64,000 bases of DNA from NCBI GenBank assembly GCA_027625915.1, contig JANTQA010000015.1, forward strand, positions 1,488,001-1,552,000, in the 5' to 3' direction. The stretch is from Anaeramoeba flamelloides. Taxonomy: Eukaryota; Metamonada; Anaeramoebidae. Shown here one piece after another: positions 13,342 to 24,269 of this stretch; within the stretch, counting starts at the first letter, position 1; each line of letters starts with the position of its first letter. Made by a program: the position numbers and the translations under genes. The notes under the pieces were generated by a model. The model was not told the origin of the DNA. It saw only the letters and a program-made list of their open reading frames with translations, and ran no database searches.

Positions 13342-13389
13342 GATTTTGTGTAAAATTAAAAAGTAAAAAATTTCCATTATTGGTGTTAT

Positions 13390-13765
13390 AATAAAGTGCT
13401 CAGAAAAGTTTATTCTGTGTTTCGAAATAGAAAGAGTTTTTTTTCTCTTCTTGCCAAGGTAACATCCAATTTACTACCCAATAATGCACACGCATTCAAA
13501 TCAATTTTAAAAGTAAACCACTTCAAATTTTCAGTAAAATTTAAATTATATATATAATTTGTTAAAATTTTTTTGGAATTGTTTTGTTATTTTGAAGATT
13601 ACAATTATTTCAAAAATTTATTTTATTTTTGAAAAAAATTTTCTAATTTGATCCCTTATTTGAAGAATTTGCTTTTTAAATAATAGAATTTTAAGAAACC
13701 AATACCATATTTTTTAGGGTTTATTATCAGTTTCTTTGATCATTTGATGTATAGGCCTTCTATAA
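13390..13765 (+). repeat. Dispersed repeat Z, copy 1
   Basis: The stretch holding TTTGATCCCTTATTTGAAG, AAGAAACCAATACCATATT and GGGTTTATTATCAGTTTC is repeated in reverse orientation at 19.68-19.88 kb. The two copies are diverged but collinear over about 200 bp. The ends are not defined and no coding is seen. Confidence 0.55.
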
Positions 13766-15557
13766 ACAAAATACACTTTAATAGAACATTAATAGGGTTC
13801 ACATTTTGATTCTCTTTTGAAAAAAAAACCCAAAATAATTCTTTTTTTTTGATCTCACGGAATCAAATTATTCTTTTTTCTTCTAATAATAAGTCTCAAC
13901 TCATTTCTTGTTTATATTCGTTTTTATAGGGAATCACATCATTCTCAACATTTAATAATTAATAATTATTTTCTTTATTTTTTGAAAAAGATTTTTAGAT
14001 TTCTCAAAAAAATAAATATTTATGGTTTTTCTTCTTGGTATTTTAGTTTTAATTGACTTTTCCTCAATTCCAGAAGTTTTTAAGTTTATTTCTAATAAGA
14101 AAATTATTTTTCTTTGAAATGAAATCAAAACATTCCTTATTTTTTTTTTTTAATAGAATTTTGGAACCAAATAAAAATTCTTTTTTTAATTACATCGAAT
14201 CAGAATAAAAAATTTTTTAATGATTTTTTAAAAATTATACTTCAAAGGGACTGAAAAAAGTGGAAAATCACTGATAAAAATTGATCCCATTGAAATAATT
14301 TTAATATTATGATTCCAAATTTTAATTTTTGAGATTCTATAAATTCTAAAAATGCAATCATTTTGGGAATTCTGAACATTAAGAAATCAATACCTTGTTA
14401 ACTTATCCATTTTATTTATTTATTTTTCATTGGATTAATGTGTAGATCTTCTGAAAGAAAAAAAACATACATGTTTTTTATTTTGGTACATGTATTAAAC
14501 ATCCCTAGACGTATTATTTAAACAAAAACAGAGCTTACAATTAACCCAAAATATACCAAATAATTAAAACCGGGGTTAGTCTCAAGAAAGTAAGATATTA
14601 TTATCCAATTACGGCTTGGAATATAGGAACATATAACAGTGAAAAACAAATACAGTGGATAAAAATAATCCCAGACAAGATTTTTAAATGTTACTATTAG
14701 TAAAATTGTTGTGATATTACAAAAGTTTTAAATCTAATCCTTTTTTATAAATAACCCTTCTTTTTATGAACCCAATACACCCGTTCCAAACCTACCGTGT
14801 AATCTATGATAAACAGTAAATTCATTTTCTGTATCACACTTTCCTTTTTATAAAGGGGTTTTATGGTTATGTGGTAGCCTATTACAAACTGTGAAATTTA
14901 AAAATAGAACTAAAAAATTCCCTTTTGAAAATATTAAAATTTGAATTTTTTACTACAAAACTTCTGAACGATCAATAATTTTGAACAAAATTAAGGTTTT
15001 TGGTGGAACATTAATTTCTAAAGACCTTGAAATCAAAAGGTAAGACCATTTTAAATAAATCCTGTTATTCTATCTTCAATCTTTGGAAGCTTTGTTTTGA
15101 ATTTTTGAGTTTGGTTTGTTAACAACAAGATTATTTTCTCTAGTTCTTTCAAATAAGAATTTTTTTTAAAAAACCCATGTAAAACTATAAAATATATATG
15201 GAAGTGTATAATTGAAGATTTTTTTCTATTTAACTGAGACAAAAAGTCAATTTCCATGTCTGTCAAATTTCACGGTTGGTTTGGAATGGCGGTAATAAAC
15301 CTACCTAACGTTCATGAAGTGGATGTGTCTATATAATACCTATATAATTGTTTGATAACTAAAGTAGATCTACTCATTTTGAAAAACGATACAGTTACAT
15401 AGAGGTTTTCTTTGAATTTGGAAAATGATAATTTTTATTCCCCCCTTTCTATTGGTTGAATCGTATGTTGAATACGGGTAATTTAATTAATACCCACTTT
15501 AATAAAAGGTGAGTTATAATTTTAAAACTTTGATTTTTAATTAAAACAATTTGATTC
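13766..15557. other. Non-coding region with old repeat fragments
   Basis: No sustained reading frame. Fragments at 14.38-14.46 kb (AAGAAATCAATACC) recall repeat Z. The segment 14.56-14.70 kb is less AT-rich and stays open for about 40 codons on the + strand without a recognisable motif. The segment 15.34-15.42 kb shares a 19-bp word with element Y. I read this as layered transposon debris. Confidence 0.5.
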
Positions 15558-16429
15558 TTCTGGGATTGTCATCCACCAAAGAGAACCCTAAGATCAAAGG
15601 ATGTGGCTATTGGGTGTAAACCACATTAGTAAACCATGATTCAAATATGTCTAAAAAAATCAATTTGTCAAATAGTAATATTAGTTAATTTCATCAATTT
15701 AAAATGATACTTATATTAGTAAAAAAACCCAACAATTTCAGAAAAAAAATTGCATTTCACGACAGATTTAAAGGTTAAATTATTAATATTCAGAACACAA
15801 CGTTTCAAAATATCTTTCGAAAATTTGTGGCAAAAAGTAAATTAATGTTAGAAAATTCATTTTTTCTTAAAATTAAATAATGAACAAAAAGATTTTTTTG
15901 ACCAATCATTTTTGAAATACTGATAAATTCAAATAAATTGAATAAAATATTCCCTTCAGTTTCCATTTTTTAAATCAATTAGCTCAACTAATAAAACAAC
16001 TCAAGAGAACGAATTTTTTGAAACTCAAACCAAATTTTACAAAGTTTCTTAACATTTAAATTTCTAGAATGCTTTCACTAAAGATTGTATAAAAAAATTT
16101 GTAAAACGGAAAACAAATTAAAAATTTTCTGATATTTATTTGAATTTATCAGTATAGAAAACTTATTGATATTGCAAATATTTTTAGAACAAGGAAACTA
16201 AAATAATCAGTTTTAGGTGTTTTGTGTTGATAATTATTGAGTATAATCTTTTAAATTAAAATAATCATAAAAATAGTAACTTTCGGAAGTTCTAAATAAG
16301 AATTATTAAATACCGAGAATACTATTATTATGAGTTTCTCTTTTTAGATTCCTAAAAGGAATTTTTAAAAATAAATTCCCAAAAAGCAACATTTTTTTAA
16401 TAATGATCATTAGTAAAAAATATCAGCAG

Positions 16430-16541
16430 TTATTTGGTTTTTTGGGATCAAAATATTTGTAATATTTTTTTTGAATATGATTTTAATCATATGAAGAAAA
16501 AAGATTGAAGATATTTTGATCCAAACAAAAAACCAAATGGC
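16430..16541. repeat. Small hairpin-forming inverted repeat
   Basis: Left arm ATTTGGTTTTTTGGGATC then AAAATAT; right arm ATATTTTGATCC then AAACAAAAAACCAAAT. About 28 bp pair around a roughly 55-bp loop that itself contains ATATGATTTTAATCATAT, a palindrome. It lies at the start of the extra DNA in X2 and is probably the end of a nested element. Confidence 0.6.
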
Positions 16542-16589
16542 TATTGTTATTATTTGAAATTTTAAAAAAAACAAAATAAAAAAAAAAAA

Positions 16590-16830
16590 AAATGCTCTCT
16601 TTGAGATTTATTGTTGTTTCCCTTTCATTCCCTTTTCTTTTTTATTTTTCTTCCTTTTTTTTCTTTTCTTTTTTTTTTTTTTTACTTTCTTTTTCTCTTC
16701 TTTCTGTTCTTTCTTTATCATTTCTTTCTTTTTCTTTTCTTTCTGTTCTTTCTTTTTCTTCTTTTCTTTCTTTTATTACATTTTCTTTTTTTTCTTTTCT
16801 TTTTCTTTTTTCTGTTTTTTTTTGAATTTT
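16590..16830. repeat. Poly-pyrimidine tract
   Basis: About 240 bases of the + strand are almost all T and C (TTTCTTT units). Long open frames of Phe, Leu and Ser here are artefacts of composition. The tract lies inside the insertion in X2. Confidence 0.8.
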
Positions 16831-17679
16831 TTGTTAAAGTTTTATTTTTCTTGTGGATCAAAATATTGTATCAATGTTTCGTCTGAGACTACTTTTTCAT
16901 CCGATCTTCATTTCCTTCCTTAAAATGATCAAATTCATAGAAGGTCTTTTCGTTCCATTTGTACATTTCAAAAAAAATGGAAAACGGAGAAAATTGAGAA
17001 CTTTATTAAAAAAAAAAGCTTGACAGAAAAATTTGAAGATATTTTCGATAAGTGGTAAATAGAATTATTTACTATGTTTCTATTTACACTCTTAACAAAC
17101 AAAAAAAATAAAATTTTGATAAAATGTCTCTAATTTAAAACTCCAAAAAAACTCTATTTCAATTAACTCATACTATCCACCGAACTCTATTTGAAACGTC
17201 ATTTTAAAAAAATTTTTAAGTAAAAAAAATAACTTGATATTTTCAACAGATAAGAAATTCCAAATCTTGTATTTGAAGTTTTGTCACTCTAAAGTCTTTG
17301 AATTATTGACATTTTATAGAAAATTCAAAGATCTAAATTAAAAAAATAAAATTAATGATAAATTTTCACTCAGCAATTAAATGTTCAAAATGGCAAGTAC
17401 TAACCATAACAAACAATCTTTCAAAAAGTTATCCTTAATATCCCGTAATGTTGATCCAAAAAATATTGCAACATTTTATTCATTTTTTCACATTTTTTTA
17501 AACGAAAATAATAACATAATTGTTTGTACAATAATATCAATAATACATATTTTGCGATCTATTTGAGACACGTCCCACTTAAATTGTTTACAACCAATTA
17601 CAACATTAATTGATTATAGAGAGATCTATGTGAGGGTAATCCCTTAAATATTTAAAATTACTCAACATTTTCCCAAATA

Positions 17680-18241
17680 TTAAGGATTACAATCCCTGAA
17701 ATTTGAAAAAAGATTGTCTTGTTTAGATAGGGTGTCTTGAGTTGTCGGTTTGGTTCTTAGCTGATCGATCTTGTGCTTGTTATGGATTTTAATATAGGTT
17801 CAAAATGGAAATTTTTGAAAATTTATTGTTTTTATTTCCGAAATCCGAATTGAAGAATGTAAGATTAATATACTGATAGGTGTTCAAGAACAACTCAAAA
17901 TTTTGGGTTGAAGAAAAGAATCTTGATTTACCTTTATTTCAATTAATCAAATGAAAAAATAACATTCTTTAAAAGCTCCCAATAAAACCAAACTTAATTA
18001 AAAATTTCAATCAACAACTCACAAACCACATTTTTTTATAACTTAAGTTCCAGCCAATTAATCTTTTACCTTTCAATTAAGATTTCGGAAATAAAAAAAT
18101 AAATTGTCCAAAATTGACATTTTGAATCACTATTAAAACCCATAACAAGCACAAGATCGATCAGCTAAGAACCAAATTAAAAAGTGGTAACAAACGACAC
18201 AAGATAATCTTTTTTCAAATTTCAGGGATTGTAAACCTTAA
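17680..18241. mobile_element. TTAA-bordered foldback element P1
   Basis: Termini are TTAAGGATTACAATCCCTGA and, reverse-complemented, TTAAGGTTTACAATCCCTGA. Arms of about 190 bp share GGTTCTTAGCTGATCGATC and TTTCCGAAATC but have diverged by substitutions and small gaps. Element P2 at 39.9 kb is the same family with unmutated arms. No coding capacity. It abuts the right end of X2 and ends about 650 bp downstream of the 18.9 kb gene. Confidence 0.75.
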
Positions 18242-18895
18242 CAATTAAAAATCCTGAATTGTATTTTGTTCATGTCAGGTATTTTTTTCGCTGCTACCTT
18301 TTGAAAGCTTCAATAATTTACTTTCAAGTTTCTCAACAATAAACCTGAATAAATCTTTTGAATAGAAAACAATTTCTCTGTCGTTTAAACATTAACATTA
18401 TGTTCAAGTGCTTTGTATTGTTTTTTTCATTTCCTTTTCTTTGTCAAACTTTGTAGGAAGGGAGAAATTGAAACTGTATGTTTTTACAGATTTGAAAAAA
18501 AAAATAAAAATTACCAACCTTGAAAAACATGTTATGAGATCAATAAAGAATAATTTTTAAAGCATTTTTTCAACAATTTGAATAAAAAAAAAAACATTCT
18601 TAAAAAATAATTATGTTTGGCTTTGTGATTTGCAAAAAATAAAAAGAAAATTTAAAAAGAGAAAAAAAAAAAAAAAAAAAAATAGAGAACTAAAAAAAGA
18701 TTTATTTGAATGATCGTTACGAAAAGGTTCACAAATAAAAAAGAGAAAATGTGAGCCATGGAAAATTTCTCATCACAAATATAGTTGAATGCAATAAAGA
18801 AAAATCAGAAATAAAAAAGAGAAAAAAGTGAAAAAAAAAAAAAAAATATTAAAAGCGTGTATGTCATGCTTTCATTAAAAAAATGTTGGTCGAAC
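18242..18895. other. Non-coding, 3' flank of the 18.9 kb gene
   Basis: A-rich sequence with runs of up to about 20 A. It forms the downstream flank of the - strand gene ending at 18896. No feature beyond the homopolymers was recognised. Confidence 0.5.
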
Positions 18896-19177
18896 TTATT
18901 TCTTTCTTAATTGTAAGGATTTAATTCTGTTTACACACTCTCTGAGTTCTTGGTCAAGTTGTTTACAATCGCCACCTTTTTGTTGGCAATCCCAAAGAGG
19001 CTTACAATCGCATTGATCAAAATCTTTTTTATCCCATTTGGTAGCCTTTTTGGAAACTGTTGAAAAAGATCGTGATGTTTGTTTGGTGTTTGACTTGAAA
19101 AGTGGATATATAAATGCTGCACCTGCTGCTGCGATAAGGGTAAGTGGCACACCGTTTGATACTGTTTCGGAACTCAT
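18896..19177 (-). CDS. Small single-pass membrane protein with a cysteine-rich CHCH-like tail
   Basis: A 93-residue protein starting at the ATG of MSSETVSNG; an upstream TTG in the same frame is unlikely to be used. Residues about 10-27 (VPLTLIAAAGAAFIYPLF) form one membrane helix. A basic Ser/Thr linker follows, then a compact C-terminal cysteine segment: CDC, KPLWDC, QQKGGDC, then CKQLDQELREC. The last pair is a CX9C spacing, and KPLWDC next to a second cysteine pair recalls the helical hairpins of mitochondrial CHCH proteins such as COX17. The first pair is shorter than a canonical twin CX9C, so family membership is inference. All Trp codons are TGG and the stop is TAA. It is a single-exon gene isolated among transposon fragments. 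A second membrane-plus-cysteine gene lies 4.5 kb away. A role in the mitochondrion or a related organelle is possible but not shown. Confidence 0.75.
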   Translation of the reverse strand: MSSETVSNGVPLTLIAAAGAAFIYPLFKSNTKQTSRSFSTVSKKATKWDKKDFDQCDCKPLWDCQQKGGDCKQLDQELRECVNRIKSLQLRKK

Positions 19178-19679
19178 AATATTTAAATAAAACAATTTTG
19201 AATAAAATGAAAAAATTAAAATGTAATTTTAGATTCATTCCTTTTGAGAATTTTGAAAGACAAATTTAGTTCCTATCTTCGATTCTAAGTTTTGTAACCA
19301 TTCAAAAATAATTTGCTTTTTTCAAAAACGAACACTTTTTTCTGTCTCATCAAGAATCTTAATTCTTCATTTTTGAAAATTTTAAATGATTGGGCAAATT
19401 ACCCTTTGTTTGTGATTTTGAAAATATTTAATTTTGTTTGGTTTTATTTTTGCAATATGTGGTAATTTGAGATTTTAAGGAAAGGTTTTCCAAATGAATT
19501 CTCCTCACCCACACAATGCAAACAATAACCTTTCCTTTTGGTTAAGTCTCTTACGATCCTTGATCCAAAGAATTAAAATAATGTTTTTTACCAAAATAAC
19601 TTTTCATAAAATAAAAGTGCGAAAAAGTTTAATCTGTTTTTCAAAATAAACACAGTTTTTTTAATTTTAGAATAGCTTA

Positions 19680-19885
19680 ACATCTATCGATCAAAGAAAC
19701 CAATAATAAACCCAATTAAATATGGTATTGAATTTTAAAAATTATATTATTTAAATATAAATTCTTGAAATAAAGGATCAAATTGCAAACTTTATCTTAA
19801 AATAATGGGATTAATTTTTGTTTAGAGAATAATTTTAATCTTCAAAATAACAAAATAATTCAAAAAAAACTGAAAATTTATAACT
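19680..19885 (-). repeat. Dispersed repeat Z, copy 2
   Basis: The reverse complement matches 13.57-13.76 kb, including TTTGATCCTTTATTTCAAG, ATTCAATACCATATTT and GGGTTTATTATTGGTTTC. Non-coding. Confidence 0.55.
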
Positions 19886-20389
19886 AATTGTATTTATAAT
19901 TTAATTTTACTGAAAATATCAGGGGATTTACCTTCAAAATTGATTTGAACTCAGGTATACTATTGGGCCGTGAATACGATGATACATTGAAACAAGAAAA
20001 AAAAAAAAAAAAACAAGACTTATATTTTGAAACACCACTTACTAAGGTAAAATAAAATTGAAAAAAAAAGTTTGACAAATATACAACTTCAATTATCATT
20101 TCATCCTTGTTAAATGAGTTTACTCAAAATGTAATCAACATTTCAGTTCTTAAAAATCTTGATATATTATATTTATTGTTGTTAATAGTACTACGATTTT
20201 TAAAACTCTCTTGTTGAGAAAAAAAATTCTAGAGTCAAGTAAAAAATTTCAAATGGAAATGAAAATGAATTTTCATTAAACTCAACTTTAGGATATTTTT
20301 TAAAGAGATAATAACTAATAGTTTTAAAAACACTCTTATCATCTAAAAAAACTCAAACCCAGAAAAGAAAAAAATAACTTATGATAAAT

Positions 20390-20690
20390 ATTGAAAGTGT
20401 CCGTCAAGTATCGTAGAGTGCCTAGGTTTTTTTTATTTTTGAAATGAAAAGAAACTATATTAAATTTTCTTTTTGTTTCAAAATATAAAAAAAAAACTAA
20501 AGGTACTTTTCCAAAATTTAAAAGAATAAAGAAAAATCAAAGATTTTACTCAATACTTTTAAATCCTGGAAAAGCTAACGGATTGTTTAATTTAAATTTT
20601 GGAATAAACAAAAATTTTATTAACATTTTCTGTTTATTACAAAAATTAAAAAAAATCTAACAGAAAACCAAAGAAAAAATATTTTTTCCA
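20390..20690. repeat. R-type repeat fragment
   Basis: Contains GTCGTAGAGTGCCTAGG-like sequence (here ATCGTAGAGTGCCTAGG) followed by a poly-T, then AAGAAACTATATTAAA, shared with 31.70-31.75 kb, plus ACAGAAAACCAAAGAAAA-type words seen at 31.5 and 37.7 kb. It is a diverged copy with no defined ends. Confidence 0.5.
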
Positions 20691-20692
20691 AT

Positions 20693-21452
20693 TTAAGGGA
20701 TTAGTGTCTACCAAGGAGAAGTCTAGGATCAAAGAATATTGTTATTGGGTTTAATCAAATTAGTGCTACATGGTTCAAATGTCTCAAAAAAATCGATTAG
20801 TCAAGTAGTAATATTTATTGATCCTCATCAATTAAAAAATGATCCAAAAATATTAGTAAAAAACCCAACAATTTCCGAATAAAATCTGTATTTCGCCATA
20901 AATTTAAAGGTTGAATTATCAATATTCAGAGGACACAGTTGCAAAATATCCATCTTAAATTTGTGGCGAAATGTAGATTAGTTACTAAAAAATTAGTTTT
21001 TTTTTAAAATTTAAATTATTAATGAATAAAGTTTTTTGACAAATTATTTCTCAAATCATGCAAATATATTGAAGCTACAAGTATCTTTATCAAAAGCAAA
21101 CAAAAATAATCAGTCTTTGTGCTTTTATGTTGATGATTATTGAGTTAATCTTTGAATTTCAAAAATTATAAAAATAGTTACTTTTCGAGGTTCTAAATAT
21201 GAATTAGTAAATACAGAATACTCTATTTTGGTTTTCTATTTTTAGATTTATAAAAAGGAATTAAAAAAAATTTTTTCAAAATGAAATTTTTTGATTTGTG
21301 ATCATTAGTAAAAAATGTAATAATTTGTTGTGCAATAAGATTTATAATAGATTTTTTGCGAACTATTTGAGCAATGGCGCACTAATACCATTTACACCAA
21401 ATTACAACATACTTTGATTATAGAGAAATCTATGGTGACGCGAATCCCTTAA
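20693..21452 (+). mobile_element. TTAA-bordered inverted-repeat element X3, best-preserved copy
   Basis: Begins TTAAGGGATTAGTGTC and ends GTGACGCGAATCCCTTAA. Arms of about 90 bp align with gaps (TATTGTTATTGGGTTTAATC against TATGTTGTAATTTGGTGTAA). It is 760 bp with no reading frame. It supplies the empty-site reference for M1 in X1, and for the extra DNA in X2. Confidence 0.7.
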
Positions 21453-22164
21453 AAGAAGAAATAATTCTTTAATTCTTAAAATAATTGATAACCAATTCGA
21501 AAGATATTCCTGAGATTTAATATACTTTTAAAATATAATAAAATGATCTCTTCGCTAGAAGAAAAAAAAATTTCAAAATTTTCACGATTAAATTTCGAAA
21601 AAATCTTAACAGAACTGGGAAATTGAATTTTACAACTTAAATTGTAAAATATCTTTAAAAATATTTTTTGATCAAAGACATTATCTTAAATAATAGTGTT
21701 TATTATAATTAAAGTTATTAAAAAGGGCAAAATAAGGAAATGTTTAATTTTTTTTGAAAAATTTTTTTCATGATTGTAACAGGTTATATTCGTTGTTTTA
21801 ATTTATTATGATCACTGAAGAAACCTTTTTATGATTATTTTGTATTTTACTTTAAAACCTTACAAACCAAGCCCTTAAAAATATATACAAAGAAGATTCT
21901 AATTTAATTAATTATTCATTTTGATTAGTTATGAACACCTTTGCACTAATAACTCTATAAAATCTATTAATTTCACACAAACTAATACCAATTTTAATTT
22001 TTGGTTTGTGGTTGAATTGTTATTTGTAATAGAATAATAAAAAAAAAAAAAACACTAAAAAAAACTCCTTTTTTTGTAAAAAAAAAATATTATAATTCTT
22101 TGTCTCAAGGATCGTAAGAGCACTTACCAAAATGAAAGAGTGGTGTTTGCAGTTTATCTGTCGA

Positions 22165-22640
22165 AATCATTTGGACAGCCCCCAAAACAAAACAGACAAA
22201 AAATGAAATATTTTGTAAAATCAAAATTATTCCCAAATTGAATGTTAAGTTTTTTTAACCCTTTTCCAGTTACCCAACCTGTTTGGTTAGAACTCGAAAT
22301 ATTTTTTTAGATGGGCTGATCGAAGGTTAGTGTTGATTTTATTAAATTGTAAAATCAAATAAATTTGTCTAAGTTATCTAATGATTTTGACTGATCAACA
22401 ATTATTGGTGAACTTTTATCAAATTTACAAATACATTTTTTATTCCGCTCGTTTCATTATTTTGGACATACCAATTTTTTTTTTTATGTTTTGTAAATAT
22501 TTTTCTAGGATGAAAATGAAAAATATAAAAACTTTAATACTGGGTAACAAATCCTAATTTAATATTAGGTTTCTAAAAATATTATAAGTTGCGATTTTAT
22601 TTTTCACTATTTTTTATTTTGGGTGTGTCCAAAATTTTCT
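22165..22640 (+). mobile_element. Inverted-repeat element V1
   Basis: The left end carries TTTGGACAGCCCCCAAAAC; the right end, reverse-complemented, is TTTTGGACACACCCAAAAT. The interior shares long collinear stretches with V2 at 27.7 kb: TGTTTGGTTAGA, TGATCAACAATT, CGTTTCATTATTTTG, ATACTGGGTAAC, ATATTAGGTTT. No transposase. It is a non-autonomous, probably Tc1/mariner-like element. Confidence 0.65.
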
Positions 22641-23644
22641 TTTGGGGCTAACTTTTAGTAATTATTTGAATGATGTTTTATTGAAAGAATCTACCAAAAC
22701 CCAATTATTTTAGAGAACTCAAAAAAAAAAAAAAACTTTAAGAATTACTTTTTCCAACATTCTCTAATAAAAAAGACACTTTCAGATTTAATTGTAATTC
22801 TTAATCTTCAATTTTAATGATATCATATCTTGTAAATAATCAATCATATTAACTAAATTTCTTATAAATGACCTAATTTTTTATTTTTATTTTATTTTTA
22901 GCTGAAAAACAAATATTTCTAGTGTATAGAACTGAATATTAAAATATAATTTTTTTTATTATAATAGATAACTTCAATTTATAAAAGTCTTTATTTTCAA
23001 AATTTGATTTCTAATTGGCCAATGATTTTGAAATGGGATTTCTTTAAAATAAATGAAAATAATTTCGAAAAAATAATCTCAATCTTAATTCTTTAATCTT
23101 TTAAAAAAATGAATTTTAGCAATTAGGATACATGAAAATACACATTTAACAAAGATATTTAACAATTTTGAAATAGAAAGATTGATGGTCTAAATCGAAA
23201 GTTGGTCTTGAAAGGTATACTTTTTTTTTAAAATCTTGTAGTTTTTCATAGTAACAAGATAAATTTTGGATATTGAACAGATTTTAGTACAAAAATACGA
23301 ATCAATTTTTTTATGACATTTGAACAAATGTACAAAAAGGATTTTAATTCAATACCAATTCAACTTAATTTTCGACAATTTCTAAGAAGACCGAAATACC
23401 TCAAAAGTAATTAAATTTTCTTGTAAATGATAGATTTATTTTTCAAAAAATGAGGAATCGTTTTTAATGCCTCCCTAAATGAAAACTTGTTTTCAAGTTT
23501 TCTATTTTCATAAAGAGTTGGATTTTTTGAAAAAAGGCATTTTACTTCACGTTCCAACCTCTACTGCTCATTTAAAAGTTGATTCTTCAATTAAATAATT
23601 GAGTATAAAAATTTTTGAATATTTGATCATTTTTTTTTTCAACC
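22641..23644. other. Non-coding, 5' flank of the 23.6 kb gene
   Basis: AT-rich sequence without a reading frame. A TATAAAA at about 23603 sits some 40 bases upstream of the next start codon and could be a TATA element; in DNA of this composition such words are frequent, so it is weak. A stretch near 22.90-23.03 kb has relatives at 62.70-62.84 kb (GAATATTAAAAT, ATAATAGATAACTTCAATT). Confidence 0.4.
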
Positions 23645-24079
23645 ATGGCCACAATAAATCATATAATTGCAGGAATTTTAGTCGTAGCTACCGGTGCTGT
23701 TTTTTATACAAGTGTAGAAAATCAAAAACGAGAACAAGAACTTTTGACAGTAAACCAGAGTAATATTTTTTTTAAAAGCCTTTTTTAAAAACATTCTTTT
23801 AAATCTAATTTTTTTTTATTGTTTTTAAAAAAATTAGATCTTTGTTCAACAATTGAAGAAATGACCGAAAACTGTACAACAAAAAGTTGCAAAAGTACTG
23901 CTGAATTATTAAAAACACTGAAATGTAAAAAAAAACAAAAGGCATCAAAGACAACAATTAAACAGGAAAATGACGAGCAAGAAAAAACAGAAAAAAAAAG
24001 AAAACAAAAAAAAAAAAAAAGAGAAAGAGAAAAAAAAGAAAAAAAAAAAGAAAGAAAAAGAAAAACCAAAAAAGAATAA
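23645..24079 (+). CDS. Small membrane protein with CX9C pair and lysine-rich tail, one intron
   Basis: Exon 1 is 23645-23759 and exon 2 is 23838-24079, joined over a 78-nt intron (GTAATATTTT to AAAATTAG). The protein has 118 residues. The start context is AACCATGG. Residues 6-23 (HIIAGILVVATGAVFYTS) form one membrane helix. A charged linker follows, then CSTIEEMTENC (a CX9C), TTKSC, and CKSTAELLKTLKC (CX11C), a helical-hairpin pattern like CHCH-type proteins. The rest is a Lys/Glu low-complexity tail. The plan of one helix followed by spaced cysteines matches the gene at 18.9 kb, though sequence similarity is low. The purine-rich tail continues past the TAA in another frame to about 24269, so the true C-terminus could be longer if an A-run length is wrong. 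Function unknown; location in an organelle membrane is inference. Confidence 0.7.
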
Positions 24080-24235
24080 GGAGGAATTAAAAAAAAAGAA
24101 AAACAAAAAGAAAAAGAAAAAACCAGAGAAAAAAAATAAAAAAAAGAAAAAGACAAAAGATAAAGGGAAAAAAAAAAAGGATAAGGGGAAAAAAAATAAA
24201 AAGAAAGACAAAAAAAAAAAAAAAAATAAAAAGAA
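23985..24235. repeat. Near-pure purine tract
   Basis: About 250 bases are almost only A and G, as AAAAAG-type units. The first part encodes the lysine-rich tail of the 23.6 kb gene. The second part lies after its stop but has the same composition and is open in a neighbouring frame up to 24269. Its mirror pyrimidine frames are shadows. Confidence 0.75.
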
Positions 24236-24269
24236 TGAATCTTTGTTCAACAAGTATACGATCTCTTGA

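Larger units (their letters stand above)
15558..17647 (+). mobile_element. Inverted-repeat element X2 with a 1.1 kb internal insertion
   Basis: The left arm (GGGATTGTCATCCACC, then GATCAAAGG and TATTGGGTGTAAACC) and the right arm ending GGGTAATCCCTTAA match the ends of X3 and X1. The internal markers AATATTCAGAACACAACG and GATCATTAGTAAAAAAT are also shared. Relative to X3 about 1.1-1.3 kb is extra, between roughly 16.43 and 17.52 kb, including a small hairpin and a poly-pyrimidine tract. The left TTAA is mutated. It is an older copy than X3. Confidence 0.6.
19505..22155. repeat. Widely spaced inverted repeat around 19.5 and 22.1 kb
   Basis: The segment 19505-19572 (TGCAAACAATAACC, TTTTGGTTAAG, CTTACGATCCTTGATCC) reappears reverse-complemented at 22092-22158 (CAAGGATCGTAAGAG, CTTACCAAAATGAAAGAG, TGTTTGCAG). 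The arms are about 65 bp. The 2.5 kb between holds repeat Z2, an R-type fragment and element X3. They may be the ends of one larger old element or two solo elements in opposite orientation. Confidence 0.45.

Noticed and set aside
16592-16886. Two overlapping open frames rich in Phe, Leu and Ser
   Set aside because: They are readings of a poly-pyrimidine tract; both frames are open for that reason alone.
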